From: Chara braunii
Lineage: Eukaryota > Streptophyta > Charophyceae > Charales > Characeae
Assembly (NCBI GenBank): GCA_003427395.1
Contig: BFEA01000390.1
Span: forward strand, 953,877-998,924
Length of the DNA stretch: 45,048 nt
Direction: 5' to 3'
This document shows, in pieces, positions 7,867 through 17,829 of the stretch (positions within the stretch are counted from its first letter, which is position 1; the number at the start of each line of letters is the position of its first letter). Under the pieces are notes generated by a model. It had not been told where the DNA came from. It saw only the letters and a program-made list of their open reading frames with translations, and did no database searches. The position numbers and the translations under genes are program-made.

Positions 7867-9044
7867 ACAACGCTGAAAGGAGGCGCGCCAACCACCTTTA
7901 CAGTAATCGCATTCAGACCCCTATAGTCTATACACATACGAAGCTCTCCTTCCTTCTTGGGGACAAACAGGACTGGTGCTCCAAAAGGAGACGAACTGGG
8001 TCTGATCCAACCTTTCTCGAGGAGCTCGTCTAACTGCTTGCATAGCTCTTCTAACTCTCTAGGGGATATTCTGTAGACTGCTCCCTTCGGAGTTCTACTG
8101 CCAAGTTCTATCTCTATCCTGTGCTGGATGGGTCGAGGCACTACTCCTATCGGCAACTCAGTCAAGTCTTTAAACTCCTCCAGCAGTTTGGCAATGGTTG
8201 GATCTGTGGAACTTATCTCTTCCTTAGCCTCAGTGGCAGGTCTGACACAAACTACAAAGATTTGGTCCTCTAACTGCTCCTTTTTCACTAATCGCGCGGA
8301 CGCGGGAGCACTGAGACAACAATGTGCGAAGGTGTTATCTACACCTGACACATGAAACAGGCGGGCGGTCTTAACCTCGCCTGACAGACTAGGGAGCCTA
8401 CACTCATGTTCTCTCAAATGGAGTATGGCCCCTGCTGCCTCTCCCCAATCCATTCCTAACACTATGTCGAAAGGAAGGTCATCCTGAACGAGGAGAGTCA
8501 GGGAATGGAAAACTTTCTCCACCTTCCCATCCTTCTCTAGGCGAAAGTACGCCTTGACTCCCTCTACGTAGTCCTCAACGCGCATAGTGAGGTTGTCTGC
8601 GAGGACACTGACTATGGGGTCTACTAACTTTTGGACTTTTAATCCTAGCCTCAGCTTCTTCAACGCTCTACGGCTAATGTAACTACGGGTAGCCCCTGAG
8701 TCTATAAGGGCCCCTACTCTACTCCGAAAAACCTCTACATCAACTAAGATTAGTTGTCCCTTACTCTCCTTCTTCATTTTGGCCCAGGCCGGCATCCTCT
8801 CCTTCAGTTCCTCTGCCACGCCTGTGAGGGACGTGCCTAAAGAGACGCTAACACAAGCAGTTTCTGGACAGCTAGCTAGGCACGGGCCTGCAACCTCTGC
8901 CATAGGCTCATGTGGTTTGGGAGTGTCTTGTTCACGCGCGCTCGCTTCCTCACATGGCCTTGAAGTAGGGGCAGTTGCGACCCCTACTGGCGGCTGCCTT
9001 TCGACTGCTGAGCAGCCCATCGGGCTTGTCTGTACTGTGGACAA
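7863..9044 (-). pseudogene. Element 1 protease and reverse transcriptase N-terminal part
   Basis: The frame holds an aspartic protease with an intact [13 protein letters not shown] active site. [12 protein letters not shown] follows, then the start of RT ([47 protein letters not shown]). The frame then breaks. The expected palm with motif A (FSKIDL.SGYHQI) is absent, and the sequence jumps to [11 protein letters not shown] of the next frame, so roughly 70 codons are deleted. This RT is dead. Confidence 0.85.
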
Positions 9045-9608
9045 AATTTAATTACGTGGGCCGGGTCACCAAAAAACACGCACTGACCCAAGTTCACGTG
9101 TTCTTGCCATACGCGCTGGTCCAAGCCCAAATCTTCCTAGGGCCTGCCCTGTGGCAAGCCTGGGTGCCATCCTCCTTGAGGTGACCTTCCACCTCGTCGC
9201 TGTGGGGACCGACAAGAACCTTGGCGATTTGGCGGGGGACCTTACCCCTACCTCCCACTTGGCGGTTCCTTTGTCTGCCAACCGCCTGTGCGCCCGGTCC
9301 TCGACCTCCCATGGCCTGGCCCCTTTGGCCCTGGCCTGCTCCTCTACCTTGCGGCCTCCCTCCAGCCGCGACAGCAGCATAGGACCTCCCCTATCCCACA
9401 CTACTGTCCTCTTCCTCAAGGCCCCACTCAATTTGACTATATGGGACCTCATTTGTACCACCTTCCTCTAACGTAAGGATCATGTGATTCTTGGCCCTGA
9501 CTTGGCCCGAGATGGTACGAACCTTCCACCTTTTTCCCTTATCCAGGTCCTTATGCCAGAAAGTGGAAACTGGCATGGACTTCGACTCGAACAGGACGAC
9601 TTCTCTAC
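9030..9608 (-). pseudogene. Element 1 Gag C-terminal region with degenerate zinc knuckle
   Basis: In the frame ending before 9030, [20 protein letters not shown] resembles a retroviral-type CCHC knuckle (C-x2-C-x4-H-x4-C), but the second Cys is Phe. Arg/Gly-rich sequence precedes it in mixed frames. The region joins the Gag core to the protease. Confidence 0.5.
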
Positions 9609-10929
9609 TCAAGACATCATACGTGATGTCGGCCTGTTGAGACTTCTCAAAGAAGTGCCCATGCAGGGGCTCTGGCATGGCACGATAAAATAATTGAACC
9701 AACTAGGCTCAGTGACCCCATGGCCTGGGACGGCTACCAAGTCGTCCATGGTGCCCTTGAGTGCTCTTGCACTCCTCCACTGTCGCGAGTGGATCGTTTG
9801 TAGCTTGTCAGAGGCCCTGACGCCTCTCGTTGGGTCAGCAAATCGCTCCCTCAGGAGCTTGAAGAACTGAGGAAGGGGGGTGACTTTAGAGTAGGCAACC
9901 AGGTTGTTTTCACAACCGGCTGCGCGCGCAAGAGACCTGGCAAAACTAGCCGCCTCATCCTTGAGGGCCTGGAAGGCCACGAGGACTTGTTCCTCTATCA
10001 AGATATGTTGTAGATACGTGTGACTATTGACACTGGCCTCCCAGTTGTCAAAGTTTTCCTCCTCCTTTCCCCCGTACGCATCTTGAAACTTAAGCTTTAC
10101 GGACTCTTTACAGGGTCTGGCCTCGCTCTCTATCGCGGCTATCGCTTTGGCGCCTTCCATGGTACCTTCGCAGAACTTTCCCACGTTGTCTCTCAACCTC
10201 TCAACTCCCCCAACGTGGGTAACCATATCGCGCGCAAAGTCCCTAAACCCCGACCGCATGGCACTCAGGGCTACTTCTTGATTCCAACTGGCTTGGCGCT
10301 CTTCCATCCAAGCCGCGCTCAACACCTCCAAGTACCCCAACACCTTATCCCATTTGGCCGAGTCCTCTGCCTGAGCCTCCACTTCTTGTCTACAATCCTT
10401 CACTTTTGCTACCTCCTCGGTCTGTCAACTTCATCTCTCCTCCTCTTCTTTTCCCTCTTCATCCTCAATTTCCACTCCAACATCTTCTCCTCCTCTCTTT
10501 CTCTCCGTTCCAGAGGGTCCTCCATTGTCGCTAGCTCCCTAGCTAACCCATCCCTCTCGTCCTTAGGCACATAGGACTCCGCCTCCTCATCTTCCCCCAA
10601 TGATAAATTAGCGACCCACTCACTTATCTTCTTCTCTATCTCTGCATCTTCGTCCCTCTTCGTGCCACTACTCCCTTCTCAATACGCATTCTTTCTTTTT
10701 CTTCCTCTGTTGCCGCTTCTTCCTCGGCAGCCTTTCTCCTCTCTTCCTCCTCCTGCTGAACTCTCTTCATCTCCTCCTCCAACTTCTTTATCTTCGCCGC
10801 CTGCTCCTCTGCGATTGCCTTTAGCTTCGCCTGTTTCCTCTCCTTATTTTCTCTCACTAAGGCGGCCATTTTCTCTTGCTGCTCCTGGGTGTAGGGGCTA
10901 GTGCTCTTCCCACTCCGGGTGTCAACCAT
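9609..10929 (-). pseudogene. Element 1 Gag (N-terminal coiled coil and core), frameshifted
   Basis: The start MVDTRSGKSTSPYT is at 10929. A long charged coiled coil of Lys/Glu/Gln-rich heptads follows (10890-10410, in two frames). The Gag core is in the frame 10403-9609, with QDAYGGKEEENFDNWEASV, LARAAGCENNLVAYSK, LLRERFADPTRGV and ASDKLQTIHSRQW. Frames change near 10636 and 10405. Gag proteins form the virus-like particle of the element. Confidence 0.75.
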
Positions 10930-11079
10930 GGTAGCGGTTCCAAACCTCACCACTTAGACTCTAACCCCTGACTAACAAACCTATTGACTCAATCTAATGA
11001 CTCACAGAATCCTGACAGGGATCCTGTCAACTATGGTTTCTAGCCTGGACCTAACTATGGTTGTCACTACTAGACCTTT

Positions 11080-11150
11080 GCTGATCAGGAGGCATTTAAG
11101 GAGATCCCCCAAACTCCTCAGGAATTATTTAACGTCGCAGACAGGACGAC
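11080..11150 (-). promoter_or_regulatory. Leader module of element 1 (shared with elements 2 and 3)
   Basis: On the element sense strand this reads from GTCGTCCTGTCTGCGACG to CCTCCTGATCAGC. It differs from the copy in element 3 (17260-17332) by one substitution and one indel, and is more diverged in element 2 (28695-28765). It lies between primer site and gag in all three. It contains short palindromes (CTGATCAG, TCCTGAGGA). A packaging or dimerisation role is a guess. Confidence 0.7.
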
Positions 11151-11488
11151 GCGATCAGCAGGTCTACCTGTTGTGCAGCCCACAGCTCGGATTTCGAGCC
11201 TACCGTGCCACACCGAGCAGCCCGCCGGTCAGTACCGGTCCTTGGGAGCGTTAGGCCTCCGGGACAGTCGAGTCGTCGGACATAGCTTTTAGCCCTACTC
11301 ATCCCGTGTGGGTTTGGTCAACAAGGCCCTATCCCTTCATCCACAGAGTGCTATCACCTAGGACAAAAGAGACTCGATGCTGAAAGAAAAGACAGACAGA
11401 TTGGATTCAACAAGTACCACGGGGTATGTGCGCATCCATAAGGCGAGGGATAGGCTGAAGGCTTGGCGAGATTTTACTTGCTCCAGCT

Positions 11489-11592
11489 CGGTCAAAGTCT
11501 TGGTCAATGCCTTGGTCAACGCTGCGGTCAACTCTCGGTCAACCCCCGGTCAACACCTCCAGTCAACTCTCCCGGTCAACCCTTCGGTCAGC
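11489..11592 (+). repeat. 12-bp minisatellite, nine GGTCAAC-type units in the element 1 leader
   Basis: GTCAA/GTCAG cores start at 11491, 11503, 11515, 11527, 11538, 11549, 11562, 11575 and 11587, giving 11-13 bp spacing. On the sense strand of the element each of the first eight reads TTGAC followed by C or T, which is the W-box core bound by WRKY factors in plants. Regulation is possible but not shown. Confidence 0.8.
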
Positions 11593-11891
11593 TATGGCTG
11601 TCGGCTCCCCTTTCCTTCACCAACCTTCGTCTTCCTTTCACCACCTTCCTCGCCTTCTTCACCCCGGCTGTCTTCTTCTCTTTTTTTCTTTTTTTTTTTT
11701 GGTTCGGCTCTTCTTCCTCTGCCTCTCTCGGCTATGGCTTCCCTCGCTTTGCTCGGTCTCTTCCCCTCTGTCCTCTCTTTCCCTCCTTCGTTACTCCGTG
11801 GTGATACTCCGCGGCTATGGCCGCTTCTCCTTCCTCCTCGTAGTACTGCGCAGCTCACTTCACAGGCATGTGACAACCAAACTCGTATCGC

Positions 11892-11894
<3 letters not shown>

Positions 11895-11964
<70 letters not shown>
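11895..11964 (+). repeat. (TC)n microsatellite
   Basis: About 35 TC units lie in the element 1 leader. Long ORFs crossing it read Leu-Ser repeats and are not genes. Confidence 0.97.
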
Positions 11965-11967
<3 letters not shown>

Positions 11968-12113
11968 CTTCTTCTTCGTTGCGGTCTTCATTGCAGGTGC
12001 GCGGCGGCTTCTCCCACCTTCGGATCCGCTATGGCGGACTATACCCCTCGGCGGCCACCTCTGCTATGGCGCATCAGGCCCTGCACACGACGGCGCGCAT
12101 GGAATAGCGGGCA

Positions 12114-12128
12114 CCAGCTCCAATACCA
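12114..12128 (-). promoter_or_regulatory. Element 1 primer-binding site
   Basis: Next to the 5' LTR the minus strand reads TGGTATTGGAGC, matching 10 of 12 bases of the tRNA-iMet complement TGGTATCAGAGC that element 2 carries intact. Confidence 0.55.
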
Positions 12129-12129
12129 A

Positions 12130-12926
12130 TGCAATCAGACTCGCTTCCATTCACACTTTTCATGCATGTAAACAGTAGCGCAGCAAACTGGCGACATGCG
12201 CCCACTCAAAACTCAAAGATAGCCAATGGCGACTCAGCGCCCAAACAACTCACTGTTCACATACACCGGATCGCCCTGGATATCCCACACGCGACTCTCA
12301 GACTCACACAACACACACACACACAATACACACTAACTCTAGCTATGATGGCTATGGCCGCAACTACCCTATCGCTATGCTACGCTCCTTCTCTCTCGCC
12401 CTCTTCAGCTCCGGGCTCTCTGCAGACCTCCTTGCACAAGTCACTGTGGCAGCGCTTCCGCATGGCTCATGCAGGAATGAATGAATGGCTGGGCGCTGCC
12501 TCTTGATTTATACTTCTGAAGCTCGTTGGTCTGCTCACAGTCCCTCGTGGTACTTGCTGGACCGGACTGGGACTAACTGGACCTGACCGCTATCTGAACG
12601 GGGACTCACTGCTACCCCACCGGAGTCCTACTGCAATCACACTGTGGTTTAGTCTACCACTTGACTCACCACTTGACGACTTGCCCACTGGCCGACCTTC
12701 TAGAAGGACTACAGCTAAGACTTCTGGAACTGACTAAGACTTCTATCCTACAGATCGAACCCCTGCTACCTACGGACCTATGACAGCCTACCAACTGTTT
12801 ACGAACACACAGGCCACAGGTTCAACTCTCGGGGTCTACACAGGTACTGTACACAGGTACGGCAAGGTCTAGGGATCGAGCCCTGGGATCTGCATCTGCT
12901 ACTGCAAAGAGGTGAAAACCGTTTCA
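12130..12926 (-). repeat. Element 1 5' LTR
   Basis: Partner of 5496-6342 with the same TG and CA ends, followed by the CGGG target duplication. It contains a short CA repeat and a local TACACAGGTA duplication, as the partner does. Confidence 0.9.
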
Positions 12927-13058
12927 CGGGGGGCAACATGAATTACCTCGTTTGCAAGGCCCTATGCTTGCAGGGGTCCCCTCTATATAGTCTTAGGAGT
13001 AGTGGTAGGAAGGTAGTGAAAGGCGAAAAAGAATTTGAGAGAAGAACATAGTGCAGTT

Positions 13059-13085
13059 TAATAAATAAATAAATAAATAAATAAA
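13059..13085 (+). repeat. (TAAA)n simple repeat
   Basis: About seven units of TAAA occur, next to the family B fragment. Confidence 0.9.
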
Positions 13086-13190
13086 TTGTAAAAAGTTAAA
13101 AACAAAAAAAAGAATAAATAGAAAATACAGCAAGCTGGCGGGTGGTAACCCCCAGACCAGGGATCGAGCCCTGGCGGAGTCCGTAAGTGT
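13065..13190 (+). repeat. Dispersed repeat family B, fragment
   Basis: This matches 32065-32168: AATTGTAAAAA, TACAGCAAG.TGG.GGGTGG, then a perfect CCAGGG/CCCTGG stem with loop ATCGAG and GGAGTCCGTAA. The stem-loop looks like a tRNA T-arm, but no tRNA is present. Confidence 0.65.
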
Positions 13191-14166
13191 AGAAGTAAAC
13201 GTCCCAGCTGCCAAAAGTCATGAAAATAATGCTGAATCCTGTGAAGGAAGGGACAGGGCCAATCACTGGGAAGCAGGAAGAAAAAGGGGGAGGGGTATAA
13301 TGTGGGTAAAAAGGGCTGGGGGAAACAGGGTTTTCCAACTGATGAGCTACGGGTTATGCGTACTGATGGACTACTGAGAGGAACAGAGTTTGCCTACTAA
13401 TGAACTACAGGGAGAGGAAATGCATTACAGGCTTATGATCTGAGGGGGGAACCGGGTTGTCGTACTGGGTTCTGTAAGCAAAAATAAAGAAAGGAAAATT
13501 CAAAATTATTTTGCAGTGTTCGGGGGTTGGGGTTTCTGAGGATCTCGGAGTGACTAGAGTTGGGGAGGGGAATTGCAGGTTCTGCAAAATGGTCTGGCTG
13601 AGAGTCTTGAAGCAGGTCTTGAAGTCAGTCCAGGTACGAAATACTGATGATAAACCACACTTCAGCAGGCTTGCGACGTGTAGTAGCGAGGGTTCCATCT
13701 TGAAAGAAGTACTGTGGCAGTCCAATAGATGAATGTCCAAGTGCCAAGGTGCGTCCTGAACACGATCCTGATGATGAACTCTGATCCGGATAGCAGATCG
13801 CAGACTGATACTGATGTCCATGTCAAGAGTGCTGCTCCAGAAGTCTGCGAGTCCGGGTCCCGGCCAATGGGACAGCATGGTGGCCAACCAGCTGCTTAAT
13901 CTCCTCGAAAAGTGCTGCAGCAGGCCATCGTCCTCGTGCGATTGCCATAATATCGTTTATCACCAGCGATGCGCAGGAGCCACAGGTCAGGCTCGGACAA
14001 GAGAGAGAGGATGTGGCAGAGGACAGATTGGGGATGGAGACGGAGGCAAGAGCAGATCAGACAGGGAGAGGTCGAGGGGCAGGGGGGTTGCTGGGTGCAG
14101 GGTGTGTTTGTAGAGCAATGAGGCAGGGTTTATGCAGGGTATACAGGTGTTATGCGTAGTATATGG

Positions 14167-14328
14167 CTAGGATACAGGGTGAGCACGATGATAGGCATGA
14201 ACAAGTTTCATGGCGTTCTTGAGATTATCAAGGGGTTCCCATGTAGATTCTTCGTCTGGGTATCTGGTCCATTTGACTTTGCATTCAGTGATTGGTTCGG
14301 AGTGATCGGATACGAGTAGTTCTTCGTC
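14167..14328 (-). pseudogene. Element 4 chromodomain
   Basis: In a frame reached by a frameshift near 14330, the minus strand reads ECKVKWTRYPDEESTWEPLD, then NLKNAMKLVHAYH and a TAG stop. This is a typical chromodomain (V-K-W-x-x-[YW]-x-x-x-x-x-T-W-E-P-x-x-N-L). In chromoviruses it directs integration to marked chromatin. The preceding FVVESIIGRR is its first strand, in the other frame. Confidence 0.85.
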
Positions 14329-15300
14329 CTATGATAGATTCTACCACGAATTCTGGGCCGGTAGGTACTATGATTGGTGGAGGTCTAGGATACGGGCGGA
14401 CGACAAATTGTGGAGGTGATTCATGGTATTCTTTCGAGTACTCGACATGAAAGACAAGGTGAACACAGCTCATGTCAGGGGGTAGTTGAAGTTTGTAATT
14501 TACATGGGATGTTTGTTCAATGACGGGGAATGGGCCGGGCCACTCGTTTGAGAGTTTCTTGGAAAAGCCATGTTCGGGTTCAAAGAGTTTGGCGAAGAGC
14601 TAGCATTTGTCCCCTACTTTGAATGTGATAACTCGTCTGTGCTTGTTGGTCTCGTTGGCTTGTTGTTGTTGGGTTCTTTCAAGGGCGCCATAGCTTCTTT
14701 GAGGGCGCGGTTCATTGTTGCAATCCATTCATTAAGAGAAGGACAGGGAGTGGATGGGTTGAGCTGCGAGGGGAACATGAAGTCTGAAGGTAAGCGGGGA
14801 TGGTAGCCAAGGTCAAGGTAGTATGGGGACATGCTAGTGGGAGGGCAGACAACGTTGTTGTAGGCAATCTCGACGCCGGTGAGGAACTGATCCCAATCGT
14901 AGTGGTGTGGATGACAATACTTCCGCTGCATTCTTTGGAGAGTATCATTCATCTTTTCGGTCTGGCCATCGGTCTAGGGATGGAATGCAGTGTTGTACTT
15001 GAGAGTGGTGTCGTAGGCTTTGAACAGGTTTTTTTCCAGAATTGCAAAAGGAAGCGAGGATCACGGTCACTGATGATGTTTTCGGGGAGACCATGATGGC
15101 GGGCGACATAATCGAAGAAGAGTGGCGACTTTTTTGGCATTGTGAGAAGTGGTACAAGGGATGAAATGGGGCCCCCTTGGTCAAGCGGCCGACAATGACG
15201 TAGATGCAATCATAGGCACGGTTGGTCTTGGGGAGACCGCACACAAAGTCCATAGAGATGGACTGCCACCTATGGGTCGGTACAGGCAATGATCGGAGCT
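14329..15300 (-). pseudogene. Element 4 integrase core and C-terminal region
   Basis: HRWQSISMDFVCGLP gives the first Asp, VSDRDPRFLLQFW-type sequence the second, and TDGQTEKMNDTLQRM the Glu of the D,D-E triad. An in-frame TAG sits just before TDGQTE. YDWDQFLTGVEIAYNN, then WPGPFPVIEQ and YKLQLPPDMSCVHLVFHVEY follow as the usual C-terminal part. Several frame changes are needed to read it. Confidence 0.8.
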
Positions 15301-15741
15301 TGCCATACTTGGCCTGGTTTGAGGGGTTAATTGCTTGACAAATGGGGCAGGAGCGGATGTATACTTCAACGTCGATGAGGAGTAAGGGCCAGTAGAAGTA
15401 GCGAAAGATGGTGTCGAATGTCTTCTGGAAACCAAGGTGTCATGCGGTCTTGTCGTCGTGGTGTTCGGCCAAGAGTTGGGTACAAAGATGGTGCCTTTGG
15501 TGTTAATGTACAAGAGGTTTTCATGGAGGGAGTAGTCAGGGACACTGTCAAGGCTGCAAAGCTTGTTGTAGAGGGGAGAAAAATTGGGGCATGAAGAGTA
15601 CCCGTGAGTACAACGGTGGTGGAGTGAAGGTAGGAGCTGAAATTGAGTCATGGCTGCGTAGACTTTCTCAGGGGGCTTGTGGTCTGGTAGTCGAGAGAGG
15701 GCATCAACGACGCGGTTACTTTTCTCGGGGGTGTGACACAT
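15181..15741 (-). pseudogene. Element 4 RNase H-integrase linker and HHCC motif
   Basis: It starts with VVDALSRLPDHKPP. In a second frame the zinc-binding motif appears as HLGFQKTFDTIFRYFYWP and IRSCPICQ, with a stop (TGA) just before HLGF. It connects RNase H to the integrase core. Confidence 0.7.
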
Positions 15742-15806
15742 GGTGAATGTAAACTGGGCGAGAAAGTCTAACCATCAAGCTTGGCAGGGTATGATATCCT
15801 TCTTCA

Positions 15807-16196
15807 TCAGTATGCTTGAGATGATGGTGTTGTCGGTGCGGATAGTGAAGTGCTCACCATCAAGGTATGGGCGGCAGACTTTGAGGGCATGGATGCCGAC
15901 GAGGAGTTCCTTCTCACTGAAGGATAGTTCATCTCCACGGGGATGAGTTTCTTGCTCGCAAATGCGATAGGATACTCGGCGGGTGGAGCCTCGGAGTGCG
16001 TGGGGGAGTTCATGATGGAGGGGGGGTCCGGGATGTCGCAGGAGAAGTGTGGGAACAAGACGGCTCCAATAGCAAAGTTTGAGGCATCGATGATAACATA
16101 GAAGTGCCGAGAGGGGTCAACAATCTTGAAGACAAGGGGCTGTGCTAATGACTTGTTTGAGGAGGTCGAAGGCGGCTTGACGACGTTCGTTTCCAT
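15807..16196 (-). pseudogene. Element 4 RNase H
   Basis: YVIIDASNFAIGAVLF contains the first catalytic Asp. IAFASKKLIPVEMNYP matches the region with the second acidic residue, although frames differ after it. LVFKIVDPSRHF precedes it, as is usual for this lineage. Confidence 0.75.
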
Positions 16197-16862
16197 GCAA
16201 AAGGCTCGTTCTTGCGGGTGAGCTCGTGGAGGGGGTAGAAGATTTCAGAGAAGTCGCGGATGAAGGGGCAGTAGTAGTTGGCAAGGCCGAGGGAAGGAAC
16301 AAAGCTGCAGCAAGGTTGTGGGTGAGGGGAACTCGATAAGGGTGGTGACCTTGGGGGGGTCCATGCCGACACCATCAGCGGATACAATGTGGCCAAGGTA
16401 TTCTATGCTTGAGGCAGCAAAAGTGCATTTGCTGAGCTTGGAGTAGAACTTTTGGTCTCTGAGCATAGAGAGGACCTAGCAGATGTGCGAAAGGTGGGTC
16501 TTGAAGGTGGGACTGAAGACTAGGATATCATCAAGATAAACGACGACACAGACTTCGAGAAGATCGCGAAAGATGTGATGCATAGTAGACTGGAATTTCG
16601 CTGGAGCATTTGTGAGGCCAAAAGGCCTCACAAGGAACTCGTAATGCCCAAAGAGAGAGCGGAAGGCAGTCTTACGAGTATCCTCTTCGCGAATGCGGAT
16701 CTGGTGGAAGCCACTTCAGGGGTCAATCTTTGTGAAGTACTTCGTTTCACGGAGGCGATCTAGAAGCTCGGAGATGCGAGGCAAGGGGTATTTGTTCTTG
16801 ATCGTGATCCTGGGTTGTGCCGAGGCAAAGACTGGTCATCATAAATGCACATCAGGTTGCCG
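16197..16862 (-). pseudogene. Element 4 reverse transcriptase
   Basis: Read across frames, [31 protein letters not shown]-stop-SGFHQI, [32 protein letters not shown] and SSIEYLGHIVSADGVGMD are recognisable. Both catalytic motifs (the A-motif Asp and YLDD) remain, but a stop interrupts motif A. Confidence 0.8.
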
Positions 16863-17829
16863 GTGAGAAATATGTGGTTGGGGGCAACATTATGAGGTAC
16901 GCTGCTTCCTTCCTTATCTACCCTCTTCATTGCTTCTTACCATGAGGAAGTGAGTCCTGTCTTGAGAGTCCTCTCAATGTGAGGTGTCGCGAGCGCTCAA
17001 CCTTGAGTCTCCACATTCTTCCTGGGCAGCAAGCTGGTGGGAGACGGGCGATGCCTCTGAAGGGCCCTAGACGAAGCACTCGGGTCATAGTCACCATGCC
17101 AACCCGCTGGGACTAGCACATGCATGCTTTGCCGCAAGTCCTTGGTTTTGCTGCTGCACAATATAGGTCATGTAGGGCATGCCAGCCTTTGATCAAACGC
17201 TTACCAGACCGTCTCTAAATATTTCTCGCGGACACTCGATGTTAATTCTGGCTGTGATCGTCGTCCTGTCTGCGACGTTAAATAATTCCTGAGGAGTTAC
17301 GGGGGATCTCCTTAAATGCCTCCTGATCAGCCAGATCAAACTGGGTGTAAGGCTCGTTGCATGCGAGGATAAATAATGTGCAGGGGCTGGCAAGTTCGAC
17401 GTTGACTTGGGGCATAGGGGTGGGCCGGATTGCACACCTTTAGACACAAAGTGACTACTCAAGAGGGATACAGGGAAAGGGTTGGATTCCGACAACTGTT
17501 CGTCGTGACATTAATTAGATAAACTGCCATCCAACAACATACATCTCTGTAGGGAGCATTATTTTTATTTTTGATTATTTAGTTGTTACGGACTGACAGA
17601 CAACTGCAGATAGAGTAGTATATTCTTTGCTGCAATGCCATCTCTATCAGAGTAATCCAAAAATAGATTTAATATTCCCTGTAGGATCTAACATTGGTTG
17701 ACACCTAACCACCTCCTAACTGTTTCTGTCCAGGCCGACCGAAGTTAGCGGTGTATCATAATTGGTTGTGTGTCATGCTGAGGTAGGATTCAATGTGGAT
17801 TCTAGTTTAGATCACACACATTGTAGCTC
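16863..17829 (+). other. Element 3 leader
   Basis: This matches the element 2 leader (29150 down to 28085) in sense orientation. Landmarks are GTTGGGGGCA, GACTCTCAAG/ACTTGAGAGTCCTCTC, the shared module at 17260-17332, and AAAGTGTGCA-type sequence around 17440. The shared module differs from the element 1 copy by only one substitution and one indel. No ORF is supported. Confidence 0.65.
17260..17332 (+). promoter_or_regulatory. Leader module of element 3
   Basis: Copy of the 72-bp module described at 11080-11150. It is followed by GATCA-rich sequence and lies about 500 bp upstream of the gag start. Confidence 0.7.

Larger units (their letters stand above)
5496..12926 (-). mobile_element. Element 1: Ty3/gypsy chromovirus, both LTRs present, defective
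   Basis: The element is flanked by LTRs that begin TG and end CA (5496-6342 and 12130-12926), with a 4-bp target duplication CGGG at 5492-5495 and 12927-12930. On the minus strand the order is 5' LTR, primer site, a long leader of about 1.2 kb, Gag, protease, reverse transcriptase, RNase H, integrase, chromodomain remnant, polypurine tract and 3' LTR. It cannot transpose on its own: the RT palm and most of the integrase core are deleted, and Gag is frameshifted. The Gag start (MVDTRSGKSTSPYT) resembles Chara elements as I recall them. Confidence 0.9.
12927..14166. other. Intergenic sequence between elements 1 and 4
   Basis: No gene is recognised. It holds a (TAAA)n repeat, a family B fragment, and a short degenerate tandem of 'actgatgagctac'-type words at about 13333-13412. 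The part near 13440-14166 is downstream of the element 4 chromodomain and may be its 3' untranslated region or LTR, but no matching second LTR is in the window. Confidence 0.4.
14167..16862 (-). mobile_element. Element 4: Ty3/gypsy chromovirus pol, 5'-truncated and decayed
   Basis: On the minus strand the order is RT, RNase H, integrase, chromodomain, and then a stop at 14167-14169. Gag, protease and both LTRs are not found. The RT begins abruptly at about 16862, where the sequence switches to the leader of element 3, read in the opposite direction. Several in-frame stops and frameshifts show it is dead. Confidence 0.85.

Noticed and set aside
11377-12178. Long ORFs across the TC repeat and minisatellite (up to 264 codons)
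   Set aside because: Length comes from the simple repeats in the element 1 leader. No motif, and the strand is opposite to the element.
13140-13190. tRNA gene from the T-arm-like stem CCAGGG/CCCTGG
   Set aside because: No D arm or acceptor stem. The segment is part of dispersed repeat family B.
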